Assembly: GCA_045632485.1 (NCBI GenBank)
Contig: JAZQWT010000104.1
Span: 1 to 12,082 of the forward strand
Source of the DNA: SIG575 sp045632485
GTDB lineage: Bacteria; Bacillota; Clostridia; Oscillospirales; Acutalibacteraceae
Length of the DNA: 12,082 nt
Direction: 5' to 3'
The position numbers were made by a program, and so were the translations under genes. Each line of letters begins with the position of its first letter. Positions within the stretch are counted from its first letter, which is position 1. The notes beneath the pieces are model-generated. The model saw only the letters and a program-made list of their open reading frames with translations, was not told where the DNA came from and made no database searches. Of the stretch, positions 1 to 5,679 are shown piece by piece.

Positions 1-274
1 AGAACTTGCAATCCCCTTCATGATTGCATGGGCAGGTTATATGTCATCAGCTGAGGGCGACCTTGTTAAAACAATGCAGGCTCAGCCTACATACCTTGAT
101 ACATGTCTTAAGATTCTTGCATTCCTCCTCTTCGGTTATACACTCGCAAATGTCCTGAAGGCTGTTATTCTTAAATTCTTCTATGACATCGAGGGCGAAA
201 AGAAAGAACAGATGTACTCTGAGCTTGAAACAATCAGAGAGAAACGCCACGAAGAAAACGAAAGCATCAGATAA
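1..274 (+). CDS. GPH/MFS-type sugar:cation symporter, C-terminal end (partial)
   Basis: This is the 3' end of a gene whose start lies left of the window; the reading frame is open from base 2 and ends at a TAA at 272-274, giving about 90 residues. The visible part has one or two hydrophobic segments (AIPFMIAWAGYM, then a long segment ILAFLLFGYTLANVLKAVIL) followed by a charged cytoplasmic tail FFYDIEGEKKEQMYSELETI. A final membrane helix, then an F-Y-x-L/I turn and a basic/acidic 'K..E....EL..R' tail, is the usual ending of glycoside-pentoside-hexuronide:cation symporters (melibiose-carrier family of the major facilitator superfamily). The substrate cannot be told from this fragment. No terminator of its own is seen directly after the stop; the repeat that begins about 20 bases later carries one. 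Confidence 0.6.
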   Translation, partial: ELAIPFMIAWAGYMSSAEGDLVKTMQAQPTYLDTCLKILAFLLFGYTLANVLKAVILKFFYDIEGEKKEQMYSELETIREKRHEENESIR

Positions 275-295
275 CAGACAAATAAACATACAGAT

Positions 296-647
296 AAAAT
301 TATAATTTATCCTTTTTGCTTTAATGGAGTATAGCCTCCCTTGCCTAAAGGGAGGGGGACCGCGTAAGCGGTGGAGGGATAAATATTGATTTCATTAAAC
401 TTAAAATAATATCCCCCAGTCAAAACCTACGGTTTTGCCAGCCCCCTTTAGGCAAGGGGGCCTTTTTGTTATTCTTATTTCAGTGGTAATTTATAATTTA
501 TCGCTGACATTTCCAAACGTGTCATTCTCGAGCGAAGCGAAGAATCTCGTTTGGAAATGCTTTATGTGTTGCCATTTTGAGATCCTTCGCTGACGCTCAA
601 GGATGACAACAAAATGGCAAAGTTAGTAACAAGTAAATTATAATTTA
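296..647 (+). repeat. Composite hairpin-rich intergenic repeat, copy 1
   Basis: A non-coding element, nearly identical to and in the same orientation as the one at 5080-5427. It has two modules joined by AT-rich palindromic boundaries: AAATTATAATTTA at 297-309, TAATTTATAATTTA at 487-500 and the perfect palindrome TAAATTATAATTTA at 634-647. Module A (about 334-467) has long inverted arms (334-380 against 411-462), each with its own small hairpin (ACCGC-gtaa-GCGGT at 359-372; AAAACC-tac-GGTTTT around 422-436). Module B (about 501-633) has two stem-loops: a 12-bp stem CATTTCCAAACG/CGTTTGGAAATG, and an 11-bp stem TTGCCATTTTG/CAAAATGGCAA enclosing ATCCTT/AAGGAT. The design is that of a non-autonomous, MITE- or BIME-like repeat; no coding capacity is seen. 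Confidence 0.85.
441..467 (+). terminator. Intrinsic terminator carried by repeat copy 1
   Basis: GCCCCCTT and AAGGGGGC form an 8-bp GC-rich stem around a 5-base loop, followed by CTTTTT. It is the right arm of module A of the repeat and lies on the + strand downstream of the symporter gene, so it could end that transcript. Alternative pairing of the same bases with the left arm of module A is possible. Confidence 0.6.
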
Positions 648-666
648 AACTATCAAAAATCAAATG

Positions 667-707
667 AAAAAGCGACGGAAGTTTTAAAACAACTCCTGTC
701 GCTTTCT
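667..707. terminator. Bidirectional intrinsic terminator
   Basis: AAAGCGAC at 669-676 pairs with GTCGCTTT at 698-705, and the stem can extend inward with a mismatch. Read on the minus strand the hairpin is followed by TTTTT, which fits as the terminator of the mtnN-yfbR operon ending at 740. Read on the plus strand it is followed by a T-rich stretch (TTTCTTT). Confidence 0.75.
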
Positions 708-739
708 TTATTGGTATAATTTTTAAAAAATATCACAAA

Positions 740-1321
740 TTAATTCTGTTCATCAAGTGTGAGCATAAAGCTTTCGATAAACGTGTCGAGGAAATAATCT
801 GCTTCCTCCATTTTCATTTCGCGGATTGCCTTTTCTGTGGAAATGAGTGCACTTTCAAATTCGCGGTTGCCCGCTTTCTTTTCTTCAAGGCATTTTGTCA
901 TTGCGTTGATTTTATCTGCAGCTTTGACAATTTTCCACAGATATTCATCTTCTTCCTCTTTGAAAAAGAAAGGTGAAAAATCTTCCTGCAGGTCTTCGGG
1001 GAGCATTGAAAGAATTTTATCACAGGCATTTTCTTCAACCTTTGCGTAAATATCTTTCATCTCGTCGTTGAAATATTTTACAGGTGTGGGTAAATCACCT
1101 GTGATAATTTCAGGCATATCGTGGTAAAGGGCTAAAATCGCAGCTCTTTCTGCGTTAAGATTCCCACCGAAATATTTATTTTTTATAAGTGCCAGTGCGT
1201 GTGCAAAGCAGGCAGTTTCCATTGAATGCTGACAAAGGCTTTCTTCACTGATGTTTCTCATCAAAGCCCAACGGTTAATGTATTTCATTCGTGCCAGCAT
1301 TGCAAAAAAATGGCTTCTCAT
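740..1321 (-). CDS. yfbR: 5'-deoxynucleotidase, YfbR-type HD-domain phosphohydrolase
   Basis: Predicted HD-superfamily phosphohydrolase that removes the 5'-phosphate from deoxyribonucleoside monophosphates in the cytoplasm. With the ATG at 1319-1321 the protein has 193 residues and begins MRSHFFAMLARM, which lines up with the start of E. coli YfbR (199 residues). The family signature runs the whole length: NRWALMRN near residue 16, metal ligands H32 (QHS), H67-D68 (YHD) and D136 (AADK), catalytic-type E71, then TGDLPTPVKYFN at 74-85 and a C-terminal region ending in SFMLTLDE. The frame is open further upstream to a TTG at 1364-1366, but that start would lie inside mtnN and add 15 residues absent from the family. 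Its start follows the mtnN stop by four bases, so the two genes are probably translationally coupled; the ribosome binding site is weak (GTGAG). Confidence 0.9.
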   Translation of the reverse strand: MRSHFFAMLARMKYINRWALMRNISEESLCQHSMETACFAHALALIKNKYFGGNLNAERAAILALYHDMPEIITGDLPTPVKYFNDEMKDIYAKVEENACDKILSMLPEDLQEDFSPFFFKEEEDEYLWKIVKAADKINAMTKCLEEKKAGNREFESALISTEKAIREMKMEEADYFLDTFIESFMLTLDEQN

Positions 1322-1325
1322 ATTC

Positions 1326-2015
1326 TCACATACTTTCTGAAATTTTTTCAATAAGCTCTCGTGCAACTTCGCTCAGATGAACTTCTTTCTTGTCGTTAAG
1401 CTCTCTGTAGTTTTCAACTGCGTTTTCGTCGCAATCGTCAGAAATTTTTCTTATTGCAAGGAAAGGTACTTCTGCTTTATGGCATACGGCAGCAATTGCA
1501 CCTGTTTCCATATCAAAAGAGCAGATGCCGAATGTGTCGCGGTATTTTGCTTTAAGTGCAGAATCAGCAAGGAAAATATCACCTGTACCGAGACGACCTG
1601 CGTAGTCGACGCTGCATTCTTTTGCTTTTTCAATTAAATTTTTATCAGCTTTATATAAGTAAACATCCTGTGGCTTAACACCGAGGTCATATCCGATTGC
1701 GGTCAGGTCGAAGTCACATTCAATATATTCTTCACCTGCAACAATAAATCCTTTCTGCACATTCTGTATTGCGCCTGAAAGACCTACGTTGAGGATAATA
1801 TCAACCTTTTCTTCATTAATAAGCCAGAGTGTAGCCAGTGCTGCATTTACTTTACCTATTCCGCATTCTGTAGCCACAACTTCAGTTTTTTCATTGAAAT
1901 CAAATTTAATGCAATTGTTTTTAAAAGCTGTAAATTCTGTAGGGTTGAATTCACCTGCAAATTTTTTGAAAGGGTCAAACTCGTAATTATCTGCTATTAC
2001 GAAACCGATTTTCAT
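1326..2015 (-). CDS. mtnN: 5'-methylthioadenosine/S-adenosylhomocysteine nucleosidase
   Basis: Hydrolyses the glycosidic bond of methylthioadenosine, S-adenosylhomocysteine and (known for the family) 5'-deoxyadenosine, releasing adenine and clearing by-products of SAM chemistry. The product is about 229 residues against 232 for E. coli MTAN. Visible marks: start MKIGFVIADNYE, placing a Glu at position 12 like the E. coli catalytic Glu12; ECGIGKVNAA; NVGLSGA; the DMETGAIA motif with the ribose-binding Met-Glu; and the catalytic Asp in RKISDD. Three in-frame Met codons lie close together (MVMKMKIG). I chose the third because it matches the family start and has GGTGA five bases upstream; the first, at 2027, would add four residues. 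It is the first gene of a two-gene operon with yfbR, read from the promoter at 2054-2082. Confidence 0.9.
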   Translation of the reverse strand: MKIGFVIADNYEFDPFKKFAGEFNPTEFTAFKNNCIKFDFNEKTEVVATECGIGKVNAALATLWLINEEKVDIILNVGLSGAIQNVQKGFIVAGEEYIECDFDLTAIGYDLGVKPQDVYLYKADKNLIEKAKECSVDYAGRLGTGDIFLADSALKAKYRDTFGICSFDMETGAIAAVCHKAEVPFLAIRKISDDCDENAVENYRELNDKKEVHLSEVARELIEKISESM

Positions 2016-2053
2016 TTTCATCACCATATTTCATATTACAATATTTTTAATAA

Positions 2054-2082
2054 ATTATACACCACATATAAATTAAAGTCAA
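2054..2082 (-). promoter_or_regulatory. Sigma-A-type promoter for mtnN-yfbR
   Basis: Read on the minus strand: TTGACT (2077-2082), a 17-base spacer, then a perfect TATAAT (2054-2059). It implies a leader of about 30 bases before the mtnN start. Confidence 0.8.
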
Positions 2083-2108
2083 ACATGTCCTTTTTGCATA
2101 TACTGTAA

Positions 2109-2241
2109 TATAATAACATTCTCGCGGCAGAGGGGTATACGGTGGCGGAATTATAATGATTCTGTCCTGTGGGGAGCCGTATATTTTGCCGCTTGATATA
2201 CAGCCGATATGCCTTTCGGGATATCGGCAAAAAAATTTTTT
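2109..2241 (+). ncRNA. Candidate structured small RNA, unknown family
   Basis: The gap between mtnN and the tRNA promoter contains a long nested fold. GCGGCA (2124-2129) pairs with TGCCGC (2187-2192). Inside, TATACGG (2136-2142) pairs perfectly with CCGTATA (2177-2183), and inside that GGCGGAAT (2144-2151) pairs with ATTCTGTCC (2159-2167) with one bulge and one G-T pair. A separate hairpin follows: GCCGATAT (2203-2210) with ATATCGGC (2221-2228), then A7 and T6, terminator-like on the + strand. A TATAAT occurs at 2109-2114 but has no good -35, so the start of the transcript is a guess. I could not match it to any RNA family I know. It might instead be folded DNA or a decayed repeat. Confidence 0.4.
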
Positions 2242-2271
2242 GAATTTTTTAAAATTTTTTTGAAAAAAGTA

Positions 2272-2300
2272 TTGACAAATGGAGTTTTGTCGATTATAAT
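2272..2300 (+). promoter_or_regulatory. Consensus sigma-A promoter for the tRNA operon
   Basis: A perfect TTGACA at 2272-2277 and a perfect TATAAT at 2295-2300 with 17 bases between them. Transcription would start near 2307, about 15 bases before the first tRNA. A full consensus match is what stable-RNA genes often carry. Confidence 0.92.
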
Positions 2301-2321
2301 GTACAAGTGCTTTGAGGTTAT

Positions 2322-2398
2322 GGCTGCATAGCTCAGTTGGCTAGAGCATACGGTTCATACCCGTAGTGTCATTGGTTCAAATCCAATTGCAGCCACCA
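2322..2398 (+). tRNA. tRNA-Met (anticodon CAT), elongator type
   Basis: Complete cloverleaf: acceptor GGCTGCA (2322-2328) pairs with TGCAGCC (2388-2394); D arm GCTCAGTTGGCTAGAGC; anticodon stem TACGG/CCGTA around loop TTCATAC; T arm ATTGG-TTCAAAT-CCAAT; discriminator A and encoded CCA. The first acceptor pair is a normal G-C and the anticodon stem lacks the three G-C pairs of initiator tRNAs, so this is the elongator. The TTCATAC loop and TACGG stem also match elongator Met better than the CAT-bearing Ile2 tRNA. Confidence 0.95.
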
Positions 2399-2407
2399 CA
2401 TTTATAT

Positions 2408-2482
2408 GGCCCGGTGGTCAAGCGGTTAAGACACCGCCCTTTCACGGCGGTAACACGAGTTCGATTCTCGTCCGGGTCACCA
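2408..2482 (+). tRNA. tRNA-Glu (anticodon TTC)
   Basis: Complete cloverleaf: acceptor GGCCCGG (2408-2414) with CCGGGTC (2472-2478, one G-T pair); anticodon stem CCGCC/GGCGG around loop CTTTCAC, giving anticodon TTC; T arm ACGAG-TTCGATT-CTCGT; discriminator A and encoded CCA. It lies 9 bases after the tRNA-Met gene in the same transcript. Confidence 0.96.
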
Positions 2483-2514
2483 AACTCCAAGATGTTTAGT
2501 CTTGGAGTTTTTTT
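2482..2514 (+). terminator. Intrinsic terminator after the tRNA pair
   Basis: AAACTCCAAG (2482-2491) pairs with CTTGGAGTTT (2501-2510), followed by a run of T. The stem begins at the final A of the tRNA-Glu CCA end. Confidence 0.85.
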
Positions 2515-2548
2515 CTTGATAAAATAATTTTTCAGGAGGCGACTGTTA

Positions 2549-3820
2549 ATGTTTGTAGACGTTGCGAAAATTAAAATTAAAGCAGGTAACGGCGGTGACG
2601 GTGCCGTTATGTTCCACAGGGAAAAATATGTCGCTTCCGGCGGACCTGACGGCGGCGACGGCGGTAAAGGCGGCGACATTGTATTTCAGGTTGATACAAA
2701 TATGTCAACACTTGCCGATTTCAGATATAAAAGAAAATATACTGCCGAAAACGGTGAAAAAGGTCAGGGCGGCAGAAGAAACGGAAAAAAAGGCAAAGAT
2801 TTAATAATCCGCGTACCTAAGGGCACAATAATCCGTGAAGTTGAAAGCGGAGCAATTATGGCTGATATGGGTGCTATGGATACTTTTATTGCTGCTAAAG
2901 GTGGCAGAGGCGGTTGGGGTAACAATCACTTTGCAACTCCCACAAGGCAGACACCCCGTTTTGCGAAAAGCGGTACACCCGGTGAAAACTGGGAAGTAAC
3001 ACTTGAACTCAAGCTTCTTGCTGACGTCGGTCTTTTAGGATATCCCAATGTCGGAAAATCAACATTTATTTCTGTTGTCAGCGAAGCAAAACCGATTATC
3101 GCAAATTATCATTTCACAACAATTACTCCTGTTTTAGGCGTTATTGATATGGGTGATGAAAACTCATTTGTAATGGCTGATATTCCCGGTCTTATTGAGG
3201 GTGCAGGTGACGGTGTAGGACTTGGTCACGAGTTTTTGCGTCACGTTGAAAGATGCCGTATGCTTGTTCATATCCTTGACGTTGCAGGCAGTGAAGGCAG
3301 AGACCCCATTGAGGATTTCGAAACCATCAACAATGAACTTGCAAAGTTCAATAAAGAGTTGTCAGAAAGACCGCAGATTGTTGTTGCAAACAAGGTTGAC
3401 CTTGCAACTGATGAACAGCTTGAAACACTCCGCGAATATATTACTTCAAAAGGCTATGAATTTATGACAATGTGTGCTCCTATTGCAGAGGGTACAAAGG
3501 AAGTTATAAATACAGTCTGGAATAAGCTTCAGACATTACCGCCTATCAAGCAGTTTGAACAGGAAGAAATTCCCACAGAGCTTATTGTTGAAAAATCAGA
3601 TAATAAATTTACTATTGATGTTCAGGACGATGTTTACTTCGTTGAGGCGGAATGGCTCCTCAAAATTCTCCAGAGAACAGACCTTGATGACTACGAATCT
3701 CTCCAGTATTTCCAAAGAGTTCTCCGTTCATCAGGTATTATTGATGCACTTCTGGCACGCGGTATTCAGGAAGGCGATACAGTTTGTATCTATGACCTTG
3801 AATTTGACTTTGTGCTGTAA
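2549..3820 (+). CDS. obgE: GTPase Obg (CgtA), ribosome-assembly and stringent-response GTPase
   Basis: Essential cytoplasmic GTPase that binds the 50S subunit and links ribosome assembly to growth state. Full length at 423 residues, with all three domains: glycine-rich Obg fold (1-158, e.g. KAGNGGDGAV, GGPDGGDGGKGG and GGRGGWGN); G domain with GYPNVGKST (164-172), switch FTTITP (189-194), DIPGLIEGAGDGVGLGHEFL (211-230) and NKVD (281-284); and the C-terminal OCT domain (about 345-423) ending DLEFDFVL. The G5 position reads MCAPIAEG, without the usual Ser-Ala. The ATG has a perfect AGGAGG (2534-2539) nine bases upstream. No convincing separate promoter fits between the tRNA terminator and this site, so expression may depend on read-through from the tRNA promoter. 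mrnC and the YitT-family gene follow closely. Confidence 0.97.
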   Translation: MFVDVAKIKIKAGNGGDGAVMFHREKYVASGGPDGGDGGKGGDIVFQVDTNMSTLADFRYKRKYTAENGEKGQGGRRNGKKGKDLIIRVPKGTIIREVESGAIMADMGAMDTFIAAKGGRGGWGNNHFATPTRQTPRFAKSGTPGENWEVTLELKLLADVGLLGYPNVGKSTFISVVSEAKPIIANYHFTTITPVLGVIDMGDENSFVMADIPGLIEGAGDGVGLGHEFLRHVERCRMLVHILDVAGSEGRDPIEDFETINNELAKFNKELSERPQIVVANKVDLATDEQLETLREYITSKGYEFMTMCAPIAEGTKEVINTVWNKLQTLPPIKQFEQEEIPTELIVEKSDNKFTIDVQDDVYFVEAEWLLKILQRTDLDDYESLQYFQRVLRSSGIIDALLARGIQEGDTVCIYDLEFDFVL

Positions 3821-3831
3821 GAGGTAAATAT

Positions 3832-4221
3832 ATGAGATTTACTGATAATAAGTGCGACCCCAACAATTTAAGCCCCCTTATGCTTGCTTTTATCGGCGAT
3901 ACGGTGTACGATTTATTTGTGCGTGAAACATTGCTTACCGAATGCCCCAGACCTGTAAAAAAGCTTCATGCCCTTGCGGTTGAAGAGGTTTCTGCATCTG
4001 CTCAGGCGAGAAAAATCAAGGCAGTTCTTGATAAACTTACAGAAGAAGAAACTGACATTTTCAAGCGGGGAAGAAATGCACATACAGGTCACGTGCCTAA
4101 GAGTGCAGATGTTGTAACATATCATTATGCAACAGGGCTTGAAACACTTTTCGGTTACCTTTATCTGAAAGGCGACATTGAAAGATTAAAAGAACTTTTC
4201 AGGGAGATACATAATTTATAA
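3832..4221 (+). CDS. mrnC: Mini-ribonuclease III (23S rRNA maturation)
   Basis: Stand-alone RNase III catalytic domain without a double-stranded RNA-binding domain; in Firmicutes it trims precursor 23S rRNA together with ribosomal protein uL3. It has 129 residues, the family's usual size. Visible marks: LSPLMLAFIGDTVYDLFVR (13-31) with the catalytic Asp at 23, the KRGRNAHTGHVPKSAD signature (78-93), and GLETLFGYLYL (102-112) with the second acidic catalytic residue E104. It starts 11 bases after the obg stop with AGAGG seven bases before the ATG. Being next to obg places two ribosome-assembly factors in one transcript. Confidence 0.93.
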   Translation: MRFTDNKCDPNNLSPLMLAFIGDTVYDLFVRETLLTECPRPVKKLHALAVEEVSASAQARKIKAVLDKLTEEETDIFKRGRNAHTGHVPKSADVVTYHYATGLETLFGYLYLKGDIERLKELFREIHNL

Positions 4222-4233
4222 GGTTGTGTCGCT

Positions 4234-5082
4234 TTGAAAAATAAAATTAAAGAAACATTTTTAGATGTGATTTTTTGTGGCGGCGGCTGTATTCTTTACA
4301 GCGTCGCCATTGCTGTTTTTGCAGAAAAAAACGGCATTGCACACGGAGGAGTGACAGGTATTGCAATGCTTATCAACTATCTTTTTCCTATGATTCCCAC
4401 AGGTGTTGCGTCATTTCTTCTTAATGTGCCGTTATTCGTTGTCGCATTTTATAAAATAGGCGGAAAGTTTATTTCCGGATCTTTTCTCGTAACGGCATTT
4501 CTGTCTTTTTCTATAGATGCATTTGCTTTTCTGCCTGCATATACGGGAGATAAAATGGTATCGGCAATTTTCTGCGGAGTTCTGTCAGGTGTAGCAATTG
4601 CAATGATACTGATGAGAAATTTAACATCAGGCGGTACAGATATTCTGGCAAAGCTTATCCGTCTGAAAAAATCACATTTTTCAATGGGAAAGCTTATTCT
4701 GATTTCAGATTTTTTTGTTGTTATTCTGGCAGGGATAGTTTATCGTAATTTTGAAAGTGTGATGTATTCACTGATTATGCTTTTTGCCACGTCATATATT
4801 ATCGATAAAATTCTTTTCGGGCTTACAGATTCAAGGACATTAATGATAATTACGTCAGAATGGCAGAAAATTTCTCTCGTGATTATGAGTGAGGTAGGCA
4901 GAGGAGTGAGCATAGTTGATGTGGGCGGTGCGTATACAGGTGAACGCAGAAAAATGCTCCTTTGTGCAGTAAAAAGAAGTGAAGTCAGCCGTGTGGCAAA
5001 AATCATCCCTGATTTTGACGAAAAAGCTTTCACCATTATTCTGCCGTCAAACGAAATTATGGGCGAAGGATTCAGAAAGTAA
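4234..5082 (+). CDS. YitT-family integral membrane protein (DUF161/DUF2179)
   Basis: 282 residues. The N-terminal two thirds hold about five or six hydrophobic segments with the family-like HGGVTGIAMLINYLF (37-51) and RNLTSGGTDILAKLI (128-142). The C-terminal DUF2179 domain contains EVGRGVSIVDVGGAYTG and ends DEKAFTIILPSNEIMGEGF, the usual ending of the family. The molecular role of YitT proteins is not established; a transport function is often supposed. The start is a TTG at 4234; it is the only in-frame start after the preceding stop that keeps the first membrane segment, with AGG about ten bases upstream. It follows mrnC by 12 bases. The TAA stop is also the first three bases of the palindrome that begins repeat copy 2. 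Confidence 0.88.
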   Translation: MKNKIKETFLDVIFCGGGCILYSVAIAVFAEKNGIAHGGVTGIAMLINYLFPMIPTGVASFLLNVPLFVVAFYKIGGKFISGSFLVTAFLSFSIDAFAFLPAYTGDKMVSAIFCGVLSGVAIAMILMRNLTSGGTDILAKLIRLKKSHFSMGKLILISDFFVVILAGIVYRNFESVMYSLIMLFATSYIIDKILFGLTDSRTLMIITSEWQKISLVIMSEVGRGVSIVDVGGAYTGERRKMLLCAVKRSEVSRVAKIIPDFDEKAFTIILPSNEIMGEGFRK

Positions 5083-5427
5083 ATTATAATTTATCATTTT
5101 GTTGAAATCGAGTATTGCCTCCCTTGCCTAAAGGGAGGGGGACCGCGTAAGCGGTGGAGGGATAAAAGTTAATTTAAAAAACTTTAAAAATATCCCCCAG
5201 TCAAAACCTATGGTTTTGCCAGCCCCCTTTAGGCAAGGGGGCCTTTTTGTTATTCTCATTTCAGTAGTAATTTATAATTTATTGCTGACATTTCCAAACG
5301 TGTCATTCTCGAGCGAAGCGAAGAATCTCGTTTGGGAATAGTTTATGTGTTGCCATTTTGAGATCCTTCGCTACGCTGGGGGTTGACAGCAAAATGGCAA
5401 GGTTAGTAACGGGTAAATTATAGTTTA
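5080..5427 (+). repeat. Composite hairpin-rich intergenic repeat, copy 2
   Basis: Second copy of the element at 296-647, same orientation and order of modules. Boundaries: TAAATTATAATTTA at 5080-5093 (perfect palindrome, overlapping the upstream stop codon), TAATTTATAATTTA at 5268-5281, and TAAATTATAGTTTA at 5414-5427 (one change). Module A keeps both arms; the AT-rich centre between the arms differs most, and the small hairpin loop reads AAAACC-tat-GGTTTT. Module B is more worn than in copy 1: the 12-bp outer stem has changes (CGTTTGGGAATAG) and the inner ATCCTT/AAGGAT pairing of its second hairpin is lost, while the 11-bp TTGCCATTTTG/CAAAATGGCAA stem is intact. Confidence 0.85.
5222..5248 (+). 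terminator. Intrinsic terminator carried by repeat copy 2
   Basis: GCCCCCTT (5222-5229) pairs with AAGGGGGC (5235-5242), then CTTTTT. This is the first terminator-like structure downstream of the obgE-mrnC-YitT-family run and may end that transcript. Confidence 0.6.
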
Positions 5428-5504
5428 TATGTGCATCAATAACTAACAACGGGTAATACACTGACGATTATTATAAAACTGACATCGGTGATAGCATAAA
5501 AAGT

Positions 5505-5566
5505 GTCCCCTTGAAAATGCAAGGTGAGATGTCATTTTCATGAGAAAATGACAGAGGGGATTTTTC
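5505..5566 (+). terminator. Intrinsic terminator in the 5428-5679 gap
   Basis: A 9-bp stem GTCATTTTC (5531-5539) / GAAAATGAC (5544-5552) with loop ATGA, enclosed by an outer pairing TCCCCT (5506-5511) / AGGGGA (5555-5560), then TTTTT. It would stop any transcript leaving the upstream operon and repeat. The rest of this gap, 5428-5504 and 5567-5618, shows nothing I can identify. Confidence 0.7.
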
Positions 5567-5618
5567 GTTTAATTTATATGACTTTATATGTGTAGTTGGC
5601 GGATATGGTTTGCAATGC

Positions 5619-5647
5619 TTGAATTGCTGTGGTGTTTATGATATAAT
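5619..5647 (+). promoter_or_regulatory. Sigma-A-type promoter for the 5680 gene
   Basis: TTGAAT (5619-5624), 17 bases, then TATAAT (5642-5647). The leader would be about 26 bases, ending in a strong GGGAGGG (5667-5673) six bases before the ATG. Confidence 0.75.
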
Positions 5648-5679
5648 TTCATTCACAATATATTTCGGGAGGGATTTAA

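Noticed and set aside
501..633. The hairpin repeat modules as a CRISPR-like array.
   Set aside because: There are only two distant copies, no regularly spaced direct repeats, and the structure is nested inverted repeats.
1322..1366. Longer N-terminus for the YfbR-type protein from a TTG at 1364-1366.
   Set aside because: It would lie inside the mtnN coding region and add 15 residues not found in YfbR, while the ATG at 1321 gives the family's MxxSHFFA-type start.
2036..2230. A 64-codon minus-strand frame upstream of mtnN.
   Set aside because: It runs through the mtnN promoter and the folded region, has no recognisable protein pattern, and its composition fits structured intergenic DNA.
2015..2240. 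A SAM/SAH riboswitch in front of mtnN formed by the folded region at 2124-2228.
   Set aside because: The mtnN promoter at 2054-2082 lies between the fold and the gene, so the fold would not be in the mtnN leader, and the terminator-like tail is on the opposite strand.
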